Positions 46,742 to 54,905 of a stretch of 64,000 nt of DNA are shown piece after piece (position 1 is the stretch's first letter; each line of letters opens with the position of its first letter). This stretch comes from Brevundimonas sp. GTDB taxonomy: Bacteria > Pseudomonadota > Alphaproteobacteria > Caulobacterales > Caulobacteraceae. The notes beneath the pieces were generated by a model. The model did no database searches and was not told the DNA's origin. It saw only the letters and a list, made by a program, of their open reading frames with translations. The position numbers and the translations under genes were made by a program. Location: NCBI RefSeq assembly GCF_019636155.1, contig NZ_JAHBYB010000007.1, positions 62,001 through 126,000 on the forward strand, in the 5' to 3' direction.

Positions 46742-47956
46742 TCAGGTGCGGAACAGCAGGCTGCCGTCGCCATAGGAATAGAAGCGATAGCCGCTCTGGA
46801 TCGCATGAGCATAGGCGGTCTTCATCGTCTCCAGCCCGCAGAAGGCGCTGACCAGCATGAACAGGGTCGATCTGGGCAGGTGGAAATTGGTCATCAGCAC
46901 GTCCACGGCGCGGAACCGATAGCCGGGCGTGATGAAGATGGCCGTGTCGCCGTGGAAGGCGCTGACCGTCCCGTCCGGCCCCGTCGCGCTTTCCAGCAGG
47001 CGCAAGCTGGTGGTGCCGACGCAGACGATGCGGCCCCCGGCGGCGCGCACGGCGTTCAGGGCGGCGGCGGTTTCGGCCGAGACCTCGCCCCATTCGCTGT
47101 GCATGCGGTGGTCGGCCGTGTCGTCGGCCTTGACCGGCAGGAAGGTGCCGGCCCCGACATGCAGGGTCACGGCGTGGGTGGTGACGCCGCGCGCGCGGAT
47201 GGCGTCCAGCAGGGCGGGGGTGAAATGCAGGCCCGCCGTGGGCGCCGCGACCGAGCCGTCGTGTTCGGCGAAGACGGTCTGATAGTCCGACCGGTCGCGG
47301 TCGTCCTCGGGCCGTTTGGCGGCGATATAGGGCGGCAGGGGCATGACCCCGACATCGCGGATGGCCTCGTCTAGGAAGGGACCCGACAGGTCGAAGCGCA
47401 GGGTCACCAGCCCATCCTCGCCCTTGGCTTCGACGGTCGCTTGCAACGCCCCGAGCATACAGGCGGCCGAGGCGTTCCTTCTCCCCTCGGGGGAGAAGGT
47501 GTCGTGCGGAGCATGACGGATGAGGGGGCTGTCTGCGGCGAGGCTTGGTGGCGGGGAGTTGGGGTCATCCATCCCCCTCATCCGAGCGCCTCCGGCGCCC
47601 ACCTTCTCCCCCGAGGGGATAAGGAAAAAGGTGATGCGGTCGCCCGGCTTGATCCGCTTGCCCGGCTTCATGAAGGCGGACCAGACGTCGGGGGCGTCGC
47701 GGTGGTGCAAGGTGGCCTCGACCGCCACCCTCAACCCGTCACGGTCGCGTACGCCCGACAGCCGCGCCGGGATCACCCGGGTGTCGTTGAACACCAGGGC
47801 GTCGCCGGGCCGCAGGACGTCCGGCAGGTCGCGGATGATCCGGTCTTCCAGGGCGCCTTCGCGCACGACCAGCAGCCGGGCCGAATCCCGTGGCTCCACC
47901 GGCCGCAGGGCGATGCGGTCCTCGGGCAGGTCGAAATCGAAGTCGGCGGTCTTCAT
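46742..47956 (-). CDS. queA: tRNA preQ1(34) S-adenosylmethionine ribosyltransferase-isomerase, with an in-frame repeat insertion
   Basis: A 404-residue QueA, making epoxyqueuosine in tRNA. Family landmarks: [39 protein letters not shown] and the RFYSYGD end. E. coli QueA has 356 residues. The ~48-residue excess maps to residues 112-160 (LIPSGEKVG through SPEGRR), which are encoded by the repeat element at 47477-47624. On both sides, normal QueA sequence resumes (KPGDRITF before, [12 protein letters not shown] after). The start is ATG at 47956 (MKTADFDFD); the longer frame upstream is shadow. Confidence 0.93.
   Translation of the reverse strand: MKTADFDFDLPEDRIALRPVEPRDSARLLVVREGALEDRIIRDLPDVLRPGDALVFNDTRVIPARLSGVRDRDGLRVAVEATLHHRDAPDVWSAFMKPGKRIKPGDRITFFLIPSGEKVGAGGARMRGMDDPNSPPPSLAADSPLIRHAPHDTFSPEGRRNASAACMLGALQATVEAKGEDGLVTLRFDLSGPFLDEAIRDVGVMPLPPYIAAKRPEDDRDRSDYQTVFAEHDGSVAAPTAGLHFTPALLDAIRARGVTTHAVTLHVGAGTFLPVKADDTADHRMHSEWGEVSAETAAALNAVRAAGGRIVCVGTTSLRLLESATGPDGTVSAFHGDTAIFITPGYRFRAVDVLMTNFHLPRSTLFMLVSAFCGLETMKTAYAHAIQSGYRFYSYGDGSLLFRT
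47477..47624. repeat. Palindromic repeat, family B, inserted in frame in queA
   Basis: A 148-bp element with arms CCTTCTCCCC/GGGGAGAAGG on the left and CCTTCTCCCCC/GGGGATAAGG on the right. Inside are the complementary blocks CGGATGAGGGGG and CCCCCTCATCCG. The same family occurs between genes at 49884-50043. In queA it is read from 47624 down, with no stop codon. See the finding for detail. Confidence 0.85.
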
Positions 47957-48008
47957 TAGGCGGGGCAAAGGCCATGCTGGCGGGGGTGGGTCAAGCCTGA
48001 CCGCCCCT

Positions 48009-48144
48009 GTCTCCTCCCCATGGAATGGGGAGGGGGACCGCGAAGCGGTGGAGGGGTTCTTCGCGATACGAAGACAGAACCCCTCCGTCTCGTCGGCTGA
48101 CGCCGCCGATCCACCTCCCCATCGCTGCGCGACGGGGAGGAGAC
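48009..48144. repeat. Palindromic repeat, family C (copy between queA and lysS)
   Basis: A 136-bp element with ends GTCTCCTCCCC and GGGGAGGAGAC. Inside are GGACCGCGAAGCGGTGGAGG and a run of CCTCCGTCTCGTCGGC that also occur in the copy at 58449-58579. It lies between the divergent queA and lysS genes. Confidence 0.85.
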
Positions 48145-48203
48145 GAGCGGGGCGCGCACGGCAGTCGTTGACCCGCCGCGCGTGAGGCTGCAAACCGCCC
48201 GGC

Positions 48204-49874
48204 ATGCTGCAGAACCTCGAAACCCTGGCGCGCGACGCCAAGTCCTGGCCGTTTGAACAGGCCCGCAATCTTCTGGCCCATGTGCTGAAGAAGCGGCTGA
48301 GCGACGCCGAGCGGGATGCGGCGAAACTGCTGATCGACGCGGGCAAGACCGACGAAGCGCTGACGACGTTCGAGGCGCTGAACCGGCCGGTGATCCTGGA
48401 GACGGGATATGGGCCGTCGGGCCTGCCGCACATGGGCACATTCGGCGAGGTGGCGCGCACGACCATGGTGCGCAACGCCTTTCGCGCCCTGACCGGCGAC
48501 CACTGGCCCACACGGCTGATCGCCTTTTCCGACGACATGGACGGCCTGCGGAAGGTTCCCGAAGGGGTGCCGAACCCGCAGATGCTGACCGAAGACCTGC
48601 ATCTGCCGCTGACGCGGGTGCGCGATCCGTTCGGCACGCACGACAGTTTCGGCGCCCACAACAACGCCCGGCTGCGGGCGTTCCTGGATTCGTTCGGCTT
48701 CGACTATGCGTTCATGAGCTCGACCGAGACCTATCGGTCGGGCCGGTTCGACGCGACCCTGCTGACGCTGCTGGAGCGGTATGAGGCGGTGATGGCCATC
48801 ATGCTGCCGACCCTGGGCCCCGAGCGCAGAGCCAGCTATTCGCCCTTCCTGCCCATCAGCCCGATCACCGGCCATGTGCTGCAGGTTCCGACGCTGGAGC
48901 GGAACATCGAGAAGGGGACCATCGTCTTCGACGACCCGGCCGGCGGGCGCACCGAGGTTCCGGTCACCGGCGGTCATGTGAAGCTGCAGTGGAAGCCCGA
49001 CTGGGCCATGCGCTGGACCGCGCTGGACGTCGATTACGAGATGTCGGGCAAGGACCTGATCGAAAGCGTGCGCGAAAGCGGCAAGATCTGTCGCGCCCTG
49101 GGCGGGGTGGCGCCGGAAGGCTTCAACTACGAACTGTTCCTGGACATCGAGGGCAAGAAGATCTCCAAGTCCAAGGGCAACGGCCTGACCATGGACCAGT
49201 GGCTGCGCTACGGCACGCCCGAGAGCCTGTCCTGGTATATGTTCCAGTCGCCCAAGTCGGCCAAGAGCCTGCATTTCAACGTCATTCCGCGCGCCATCGA
49301 CGACTATCTGAGCTTCATCGACCAGTATGCGTCGCAGGAGCCGGCCAAGCAGATCGACAACGCCGTCTGGTCGATCCATGCGGGCGCGCCGCCGAGGGTG
49401 GCCAGCCCGGTGTCGTTCGCCCTTCTGCTGAACCTGGTGGGGGTGGCCAACGCCTCGTCCAAGGACCAGCTGTGGGCCTATATGGCGCGCTATCTGCCGC
49501 AGGCGACGCCGCAGTCCGAGCCGGTGCTGGACCAACTGATGGACCGGGCGCTGAACTATTACGAGGACTTCGTGAAGCCCGCGAAGACCTATCGCGCACC
49601 CACGGAACAGGAGGCGGCGGCCTTCCGCGACCTGGCCGGGCGTCTGCGCGCCCTGCCGGCGGACACTACGGATGGCGAGGTGATCCAGAACGCGGTCTAT
49701 GCGGTGGGCAAGGAACACGATTTCCAGCCCCTGCGCGCCTGGTTCGCGGCCCTGTATGAAGTGCTGCTGGGCGCCAGCCAGGGGCCGCGCTTCGGCTCCT
49801 TCGCCGCCATCTACGGCCTGCCCCAGACGATCGAGCTGATCGAACGCGGCGCGGCGGGTGAACTGGCGGGCTGA
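48204..49874 (+). CDS. lysS: Lysine--tRNA ligase, class I
   Basis: A 556-residue class I lysyl-tRNA synthetase (Rossmann-fold type, as in archaea and alphaproteobacteria). The HIGH-like motif is [13 protein letters not shown] and the KMSKS motif KISKSKGN. Both are present, so the enzyme should be active. It charges the tRNA-Lys at 44584. Length is normal for the class. The ATG at 48204 gives the usual start (MLQNLE). A family-B repeat follows 9 bp after the stop. Confidence 0.95.
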   Translation: MLQNLETLARDAKSWPFEQARNLLAHVLKKRLSDAERDAAKLLIDAGKTDEALTTFEALNRPVILETGYGPSGLPHMGTFGEVARTTMVRNAFRALTGDHWPTRLIAFSDDMDGLRKVPEGVPNPQMLTEDLHLPLTRVRDPFGTHDSFGAHNNARLRAFLDSFGFDYAFMSSTETYRSGRFDATLLTLLERYEAVMAIMLPTLGPERRASYSPFLPISPITGHVLQVPTLERNIEKGTIVFDDPAGGRTEVPVTGGHVKLQWKPDWAMRWTALDVDYEMSGKDLIESVRESGKICRALGGVAPEGFNYELFLDIEGKKISKSKGNGLTMDQWLRYGTPESLSWYMFQSPKSAKSLHFNVIPRAIDDYLSFIDQYASQEPAKQIDNAVWSIHAGAPPRVASPVSFALLLNLVGVANASSKDQLWAYMARYLPQATPQSEPVLDQLMDRALNYYEDFVKPAKTYRAPTEQEAAAFRDLAGRLRALPADTTDGEVIQNAVYAVGKEHDFQPLRAWFAALYEVLLGASQGPRFGSFAAIYGLPQTIELIERGAAGELAG

Positions 49875-49883
49875 TGCCCTGAT

Positions 49884-50043
49884 CCTTCTCCCCTCGGGGG
49901 AGAAGGTGGGCGGCGGAACCGCTCGGATGAGGGGGAAGGCTGATCCACCCCGATCGTCTGACGGTCTGCGCGGGGACGCATCCCCCTCATCCGTCATGCG
50001 CTGCATGACACCTTCTCCCCCGAGGGGAGAAGGGGCGGCTTAC
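49884..50043. repeat. Palindromic repeat, family B (intergenic copy)
   Basis: A 160-bp element following lysS. Both ends are the hairpin CCTTCTCCCC...GGGGAGAAGG, with CGGATGAGGGGG and CCCCCTCATCCG inside. Its plus strand matches the coding strand of the queA copy closely, for example in the block AAGGTGGGCG, and reads LPSGEKVGGGTARMRG in the same frame. Confidence 0.85.
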
Positions 50044-50052
50044 CTACGCCCT

Positions 50053-50093
50053 CAAGCAGCGAGGCTCCGCGAGCCGAGCGGTAGGGCAACAAA
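50053..50093. repeat. Hairpin repeat, family E (copy 1, inverted)
   Basis: A 41-bp element, the reverse-complement partner of the copy at 50716-50756. Ends of 13 and 16 bp are identical between the two; the 12 bases in the middle differ. The middle forms a short hairpin (GGCTC-GCG-GAGCC) in each case through different bases. Confidence 0.7.
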
Positions 50094-50186
50094 CATGAAC
50101 CGAAAACAACGGCGCGTTCAGGGGAGCCTTCGGGGCGTCTGAGGCATTGTTTCCGCATCGACCAACGCGATGACAGGAGAAGAGCC

Positions 50187-50663
50187 ATGTCGAACCGTAT
50201 GTCCGCCGCCGTCGCCGTCGCCGCCCTGCTGGGCGGTCTGGCCCCGGTGGCCCTGCCGGGCGCCGCCGCGGCGCAACAGGCGAACGGGATCACCAACTGC
50301 GACGCCCCGGGCGGCCGCCAGCAGACCGGGGCCCTGCTGGGCGCCGTTGTCGGCGGGGTCGTCGGCTCGAACGTGGCGCGCAACGAGCGCACCCTGGGCA
50401 CCGTGGCGGGCGCCGCCGCCGGCGCCGCGGCCGGCAGCTATATCGGCTGCAACCAGCAACGCGCCCGCGCCGCCGGTCAGTCGAACGGCAATATGGTCCA
50501 GGCCACCTCCAACCTGCGCATCCGTTCCGGTCCGGGCGTCAGCTATCGCCAGGTGGGCAGTCTGTCGGCCGGTCAACCGGTAACGGCCGTTGGCTCGGAA
50601 CCCGGCTGGGTCCAGATCGCCGGCGGCGGCTGGGTCAGCGCCGACTATGTGCGCGCCTACTGA
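50187..50663 (+). CDS. SH3 domain-containing secreted protein
   Basis: A 158-residue protein with a signal peptide (cleavage near AAAQ, residue 29). A glycine-rich region resembling the glycine-zipper 2TM type follows (GALLGAVVGGVVGSN, GAAAGAAAGSYIG), then a bacterial SH3-like domain from about residue 100 (NLRIRSGPGVSYRQVGSL, ending WVSADYVRAY). It is likely an envelope protein that may bind cell-wall peptides. AGGAGAAG precedes the ATG. An intrinsic terminator follows. Confidence 0.8.
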   Translation: MSNRMSAAVAVAALLGGLAPVALPGAAAAQQANGITNCDAPGGRQQTGALLGAVVGGVVGSNVARNERTLGTVAGAAAGAAAGSYIGCNQQRARAAGQSNGNMVQATSNLRIRSGPGVSYRQVGSLSAGQPVTAVGSEPGWVQIAGGGWVSADYVRAY

Positions 50664-50688
50664 GCTCAGGGTTCGGTAGCAGGGAAGG

Positions 50689-50712
50689 GCCGCTCGAAAG
50701 GGCGGCTTTTTT
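50689..50712 (+). terminator. Intrinsic terminator after the SH3 gene
   Basis: GCCGCTC and GGGCGGC pair around a GAAA loop (7-bp stem with one G-U), followed by six T residues. It starts 26 bp after the SH3 gene stop. A textbook Rho-independent terminator on the plus strand. Confidence 0.9.
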
Positions 50713-50715
50713 CTT

Positions 50716-50756
50716 GCCCTACCGCTCGCGACTCGGTCGCTCGCTGCTTGAGGGCG
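50716..50756. repeat. Hairpin repeat, family E (copy 2)
   Basis: A 41-bp element, inverted relative to copy 1, located just after the terminator. The central stem is GCGAC-TCG-GTCGC. With copy 1 it brackets the SH3 gene as a 700-bp inverted-repeat pair. Confidence 0.7.
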
Positions 50757-50765
50757 ATTGGCGCA

Positions 50766-50807
50766 CTAACGCTCGCCACGCGTCGGCTCGCTGCTTGAGC
50801 GCATTAG
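50766..50807. repeat. Hairpin repeat, family E (degenerate copy 3)
   Basis: A weaker copy in tandem with copy 2, sharing CGCTC and TCGCTGCTTGAG. Its outer ends (CTAA/TTAG) are complementary. The central stem (GCC...GGC) is imperfect. Confidence 0.5.
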
Positions 50808-50848
50808 CTGTTGTTGGGTGCGCGGGCGCTGGCGGCCTGAGCGTTGGG

Positions 50849-51478
50849 CTACTGGCTGACCCACTGGATGCGGGCCATCCAGGCGATTTCGCCCCGGGCC
50901 AGGGTGCGGGGCGGATAGGCGGGATTGATCGAGGCGAGGACCACCTGGCGCGTGGTCAGGGCGGCGATCTCCTTGGCCAGGGTCTCGCCGGCCTGGGTGC
51001 GGACCACCACCCGGTCGCCGCGCCGGATGTCGGCGGCGGCCCGATCGACGATGACGCGGTCGCCCTCACGGTACAGGGGGGCCATGGAATCCCCCGTGAT
51101 CCGCAGGGAGAACAGGCTGTCCGACGCGCGCGGCAGATCGGTCTGGTCCCAGCCCTCGGCCAGGGGCAGGCCCGCGTCGTCGAAGAAGCCGTTCTGACCC
51201 GCCTGGGCCAGGCCCAGAAGGGGAATGGTCGCCGGGGCGTCATCCTCGGCCAGGGCGGCGAACTGGGCCAGGGAGACCCCGGTCGCCTCCAGCACCGCGG
51301 TCAGGCTTTCGGTCGAAGGCCAGCGGGGGCGCGGCGGCTGGCCCGGCCCCAGGCGTTTGGAACGGTTGAAGGCGGTGGGGTCCAGCCCGGCCCGGCGCGC
51401 CAGTGCGGACGGACTGAGCCCCTCGCGCTGGGCCAGGGTGTCCAGCGCCTTCCAGATCTTGGCATGCGAAAGAGGCAA
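50849..51478 (-). CDS. XRE-type regulator with S24 (LexA/CI-like) peptidase domain
   Basis: A 209-residue repressor. An N-terminal helix-turn-helix (SPSALARRAGLDPTAFNRSKR) is followed by a linker with a possible cleavage site (AQAG, about residues 111-114). The S24 autoproteolysis domain carries the serine in TGDSMAP and the lysine in ETLAKEIAAL. It could be released from DNA when DNA damage activates RecA, as for phage repressors, but many family members are core regulators. Target genes unknown. No prophage lies around it. Confidence 0.8.
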   Translation of the reverse strand: MPLSHAKIWKALDTLAQREGLSPSALARRAGLDPTAFNRSKRLGPGQPPRPRWPSTESLTAVLEATGVSLAQFAALAEDDAPATIPLLGLAQAGQNGFFDDAGLPLAEGWDQTDLPRASDSLFSLRITGDSMAPLYREGDRVIVDRAAADIRRGDRVVVRTQAGETLAKEIAALTTRQVVLASINPAYPPRTLARGEIAWMARIQWVSQ

Positions 51479-51532
51479 GGCGCGGCGTCCCGATTCGCCC
51501 GCAGCCTACAGGGGGGCGATAGGAATATCCAC

Positions 51533-51961
51533 CTATTCCAGTCCGGCGGCCCGCCGTTCCTGCCAGGCCCAGAAGGTGCCGATGGCGATGGACAGGACGA
51601 TGCCGTAGCTGGCGATGTTCAGCACGGTGTAGAAGGAGGCGACCGGGGTCCGCAGATCGACCATGATCATGATGTGGCTCATGACCGCCAGCAGCTGCAG
51701 GGCGCAGGCCCAGACCGGCCAGGACCGCCGCGACTTCCAGACCAGGCCGCCGAACACCAGCAGCATGATGATGTCGATGGCGAACATGCCCCACTGGACG
51801 TCGTAGAGCCGCCCGTCGCCCTGGACCAGCAAGGAGGCGAACCAGGCGAACAGATAGGCGCCGGCGCCGATCCGTTCCGGCTCGTCGCCCTTGACGAAGG
51901 CGAAGACGCCCACCGCGATCATCACGATCGCGCCGATCTGAGCGTAGAGGGTATCGAACAT
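51533..51961 (-). CDS. Hypothetical four-helix membrane protein
   Basis: A 142-residue protein with four or five hydrophobic helices spaced along the sequence (about 8-25, 35-50, 60-75, 84-105, 110-130). Motifs LYDVQWGMFAIDIIMLL and SHIMIMVDLRTPVASFY have no clear family for me. The start ATG at 51961 follows GGGGGCG. It sits between an S24 regulator and a paralogous gene pair, with no visible functional link. Confidence 0.65.
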   Translation of the reverse strand: MFDTLYAQIGAIVMIAVGVFAFVKGDEPERIGAGAYLFAWFASLLVQGDGRLYDVQWGMFAIDIIMLLVFGGLVWKSRRSWPVWACALQLLAVMSHIMIMVDLRTPVASFYTVLNIASYGIVLSIAIGTFWAWQERRAAGLE

Positions 51962-52051
51962 GAAATCGCCCCCATGCCGAAACGACACGGGGGCGACCAT
52001 AGCAAGGAGTCTGGCCGTTACGAAACGACCATGACCGATCTTAACGCGAAT

Positions 52052-52399
52052 TCACGCGACGCGGGTCAGGTGGCCGCGCGGTCCGCCCATCGGGGTTTCC
52101 CAGTCGTCCGGCTTGTTGACCGGGCCGGCGGCATAGACGCCCCAGCCCATCCGGCGGTGGTCTTTCTGCAGCTCGGCGTGGCAGGCGACGATCGCCTCGC
52201 GCGCCGTGCTCAGGGCCGCGACGGTTTCCATCGCCTTGGTCTGGGACACCGCGCCGGAGACCGGCGACAGTTCCAGGGCGGCGCGCCCGGCGATCATGGA
52301 CTGGACCAGGGTCGTGGCCTGGCTGATGGCCGTATCGATGGCCTTTTCGGTGGCGTGAAGATCGCCGGCGACGCCCGCGATGATGTCAGTCCTGTCCAT
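52052..52399 (-). CDS. Hypothetical small protein, paralogue of 52489-52842
   Basis: A 115-residue soluble, mostly helical protein. The first 70 residues are Ala-rich helices, and the tail reads GPVNKPDDWETP. It shares with the neighbouring gene the start pattern (D-I-x-x-x-x-AG-x-L), the AID-A block and the GPV(N/D)KPDD motif. Function unknown. Confidence 0.6.
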   Translation of the reverse strand: MDRTDIIAGVAGDLHATEKAIDTAISQATTLVQSMIAGRAALELSPVSGAVSQTKAMETVAALSTAREAIVACHAELQKDHRRMGWGVYAAGPVNKPDDWETPMGGPRGHLTRVA

Positions 52400-52488
52400 A
52401 CAACCTCTCCCAAAAAGAACAGTAAACGGGAGATTAACACGCTCCAGGCGAATCTGGTAGGGATTTGTTTACCCTGATTGCATCGGCG

Positions 52489-52842
52489 TCAGGGCGCGGC
52501 CTCCTCGCGGGCCGGCGCTATTCCGCCGCCGGTGCGCGGCGGCAGGTCGTCGGGCTTGTCGACAGGGCCTGAGGCCAGGGTGTCCAGCCCTAGTTTGCGG
52601 GCCAGGGCGGCCAGGGTGTTGTGGGTCTGGACCAGGTGGGAGCGCGCCTCGGCCAGGGCCGATATGGAGGCGGCCGCGCCGTCGAAGGCGCGCTGACCGC
52701 TGACGGCCGACAGATAGGCCTGGGCCCGCGCCGCCGGCAGCATGGCCGCCAGGGTCGCCGTCTCGGCCAGGGCCGCGTCGATGGCGCTTTCGGCCGCGAA
52801 CAGCCGGCCGGCCAGGCTCTCGCCGATATCTTGTCTGGTCAT
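52489..52842 (-). CDS. Hypothetical small protein, paralogue of 52052-52399
   Basis: A 117-residue paralogue of the previous gene. It begins MTRQDIGESLAGRLFAAESAIDAAL and contains SAVSGQRAF and SGPVDKPDDLPPR. GGAGGAG lies upstream of the ATG at 52842, a very strong Shine-Dalgarno, so it may be highly translated. Function unknown; the pair is tandem on the same strand with ~90 bp between them. Confidence 0.6.
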   Translation of the reverse strand: MTRQDIGESLAGRLFAAESAIDAALAETATLAAMLPAARAQAYLSAVSGQRAFDGAAASISALAEARSHLVQTHNTLAALARKLGLDTLASGPVDKPDDLPPRTGGGIAPAREEAAP

Positions 52843-52920
52843 GAAGAACTCCTCCCACGGGTGACCAAGCGTCACCGTGGGAAGCAATCATGAGTTGTGT
52901 TCAATATCAACCGTCAACCA

Positions 52921-53325
52921 TCAGGCGTCCTGGCCCAGCAGGAAGTGGGCATTCAGGGTGGCGATGGGATCGGCGCCCTGGTCCTGCCAGGCCTCGGCCG
53001 TGACGTGCAGAACGCGTCGCCCCGCGCGGCGGATCTGGGCCGAGGCGTGGGTGTCCCGCGGCCGCCCGCTTCGCAGATAGCTGACCGTCACATTGATCGG
53101 CTTGGGCAGGCGAGGGCGGGGATAGCGCACCGCCACCAGGGCGATGGCGGTGATCTCCAGCAGGGCCGCCGTCGATCCGCCATGCAGGGCCGGCAACATC
53201 GGGTTGCCGATCAGATGGTCGGCGAAGGGCATGACGACGCGATCCCCCTGATCCGAAGCGTCGGCCCTCAGCCCCAGGAAGCCGGCATAGGGGATCCGGT
53301 TCAGGATGCGGGCGGTGTCGGTCAT
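52921..53325 (-). CDS. PaaI family thioesterase
   Basis: A 134-residue hotdog-fold thioesterase. The conserved region LHGGSTAALLEITAI with the active-site His-Gly-Gly and Glu is typical of PaaI/YbgC types. It hydrolyses acyl-CoA thioesters, with unknown substrate. It overlaps its upstream partner (53322) by four bases; both likely function together as related subunits or enzymes. Confidence 0.85.
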   Translation of the reverse strand: MTDTARILNRIPYAGFLGLRADASDQGDRVVMPFADHLIGNPMLPALHGGSTAALLEITAIALVAVRYPRPRLPKPINVTVSYLRSGRPRDTHASAQIRRAGRRVLHVTAEAWQDQGADPIATLNAHFLLGQDA

Positions 53326-53771
53326 GACGGCGACCCCGCGTTGCGCTCTTCGCTGACCATATAGGCGGCCTGGGCGGCGGCGACCGGGTCGTCGGGATCG
53401 TCCTCGAAGGCCCAGGCGCGGACGAAGCCGATGGTCGAGGTCAGTCGATAGCAGCGGGCCTGTCCGATCAGGTCGCGCCCCGGCGCGGCCGCCCGCATGT
53501 AGTCGACGCGCAGGTCCAGGGTGGCGATGGGCCGGAAGGCGTCCATGGCGATCCAGACCGCCAGCCCGCCGACGTGATCCAGCAGGGCGGTCACCAGGCC
53601 GCCGGCCAGGACGCCGGTCTCGGCGTCGCCGACCAGATCGGGCCGACGGGGAACGCGGATGCGCACGGCCTTGTCATCGGTCAGCCCGTCATAGACGAAT
53701 CCCAGGGCATGGGTGTGGGCCGCGCCGGAGGCCAGCTGGGGCAGGATGGACAGAAGATCGGACTGGGTCAT
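53322..53771 (-). CDS. PaaI family thioesterase, second copy
   Basis: A 149-residue hotdog-fold protein, paralogue of the downstream gene, with LAGGLVTALLDHVGGLAVW carrying the catalytic Asp and ATLDLRVDYMR as the later strand. In the tandem pair, the two may form a heterodimer. Convergent/divergent partners give no pathway hint. Confidence 0.82.
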   Translation of the reverse strand: MTQSDLLSILPQLASGAAHTHALGFVYDGLTDDKAVRIRVPRRPDLVGDAETGVLAGGLVTALLDHVGGLAVWIAMDAFRPIATLDLRVDYMRAAAPGRDLIGQARCYRLTSTIGFVRAWAFEDDPDDPVAAAQAAYMVSEERNAGSPS

Positions 53772-53852
53772 GGGAGGGAGCGATCATGCCGGGGCGACCG
53801 ATGGCCGTCGAGTGCGTTGTGTCGTCCGCCATCGCCCGATTGAACGGCTGAC

Positions 53853-54905
53853 ATGATCCGACCCGACGACCTGCTGCGGCCCACCCCCGCCGGCCTCTAT
53901 TGCCCGCCCGGCGATTTTCACGTCGATCCGGTCCGACCGGTGGACCGCGCCGTCATCACCCATGGCCATTCGGACCACGCCCGGGCGGGCCATGGCGTCG
54001 TCCTGGCCACGCCCCAGACCCTGGCCATCATGGCCGAACGCTATGGCCAGGACTTCGCCGGCCGCACCCAGGCGGCGCCCTATGGCCAGGCGACGGCGAT
54101 CAACGGGGTCGACATCCGGCTGGTCCCCGCCGGCCATGTGCTGGGGTCGGCCCAGGTGGTGCTGGACTGGAAGGGCCTGAAGATGGTGGTGTCCGGCGAC
54201 TACAAGCGGCGGCGCGACCCGACCTGCGCGCCGTTCGAGCCCGTGCCCTGTCACGTCTTCATTTCCGAGGCGACCTTCGGCCTGCCGGTCTTCACCCACC
54301 CGCCGGACGAGGAGGAGATCGGGCGGCTGTTGCTGTCGCTGCGCCAGTTTCCGGATCGGGCCCATCTGGTCGGGGCCTATGCCCTGGGCAAGGCCCAGCG
54401 GGTGATCCGTCGCCTGCGCGAAATGGGCTGGGACCGGACGATTTACGTTCATGGCGCCCTGCAGCGGCTGAACGCCCTTTATGAGCGCGAGGGGGTGGAG
54501 CTGGGGCCGCTGGCCCCGGCGACCGGCCTGCCCCGAAACGCCCTGGGCGGAGAGGTGGCGGTGGCGCCGCCGTCGGCCATCCAGGACCGCTGGTCGCGGC
54601 GTTTCGCCGACCCGGTGACGGCCTTCGCCTCGGGCTGGATGGGGGTGCGGGCGCGGGCGCGCCAGCGGGGGGTCGAACTGCCGCTGGTGATCTCGGATCA
54701 CGCCGACTGGACCGAGCTGACGGCCACCTTCCGCGAGCTGTCGCCCGAGGAGATCTGGATCACCCACGGCCGCGAGGAGGGGCTGATCCGCTGGTGCGAA
54801 CTGAACGGGCTGAAGGGCCGCGCGCTGCGACTGGTCGGTTATGACGACGAGGACGACGAGGCGCCGGATTCCCCAGACGAAACGCCTTCGAGAGGGGGAG
54901 CTTAG
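53853..54905 (+). CDS. Ligase-associated DNA exonuclease (MBL-fold)
   Basis: A 350-residue MBL/beta-CASP-type protein of the ligase-associated exonuclease family. It has the motif THGHSDHARAGH (about residues 36-47), GHVLGSAQV, SGDYKRR and SDHADWTEL. Members occur beside an ATP-dependent DNA ligase and a DEAD helicase and are thought to be repair nucleases. Here those partners are not adjacent within the window. Stop codon shares TTAG with the convergent kinase gene. The acidic C-terminus (DDEDDEAPDSPDE) is unusual. Confidence 0.85.
   Translation: MIRPDDLLRPTPAGLYCPPGDFHVDPVRPVDRAVITHGHSDHARAGHGVVLATPQTLAIMAERYGQDFAGRTQAAPYGQATAINGVDIRLVPAGHVLGSAQVVLDWKGLKMVVSGDYKRRRDPTCAPFEPVPCHVFISEATFGLPVFTHPPDEEEIGRLLLSLRQFPDRAHLVGAYALGKAQRVIRRLREMGWDRTIYVHGALQRLNALYEREGVELGPLAPATGLPRNALGGEVAVAPPSAIQDRWSRRFADPVTAFASGWMGVRARARQRGVELPLVISDHADWTELTATFRELSPEEIWITHGREEGLIRWCELNGLKGRALRLVGYDDEDDEAPDSPDETPSRGGA

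Noticed and set aside
47991..50006. Long minus-strand frame opposite lysS
   Set aside because: Antisense shadow of the lysS coding region; low-complexity with no family features.
50849..51478. S24 protein as the LexA repressor itself
   Set aside because: The HTH region resembles XRE/CI-type repressors rather than LexA, and the proposed LexA box lies elsewhere.
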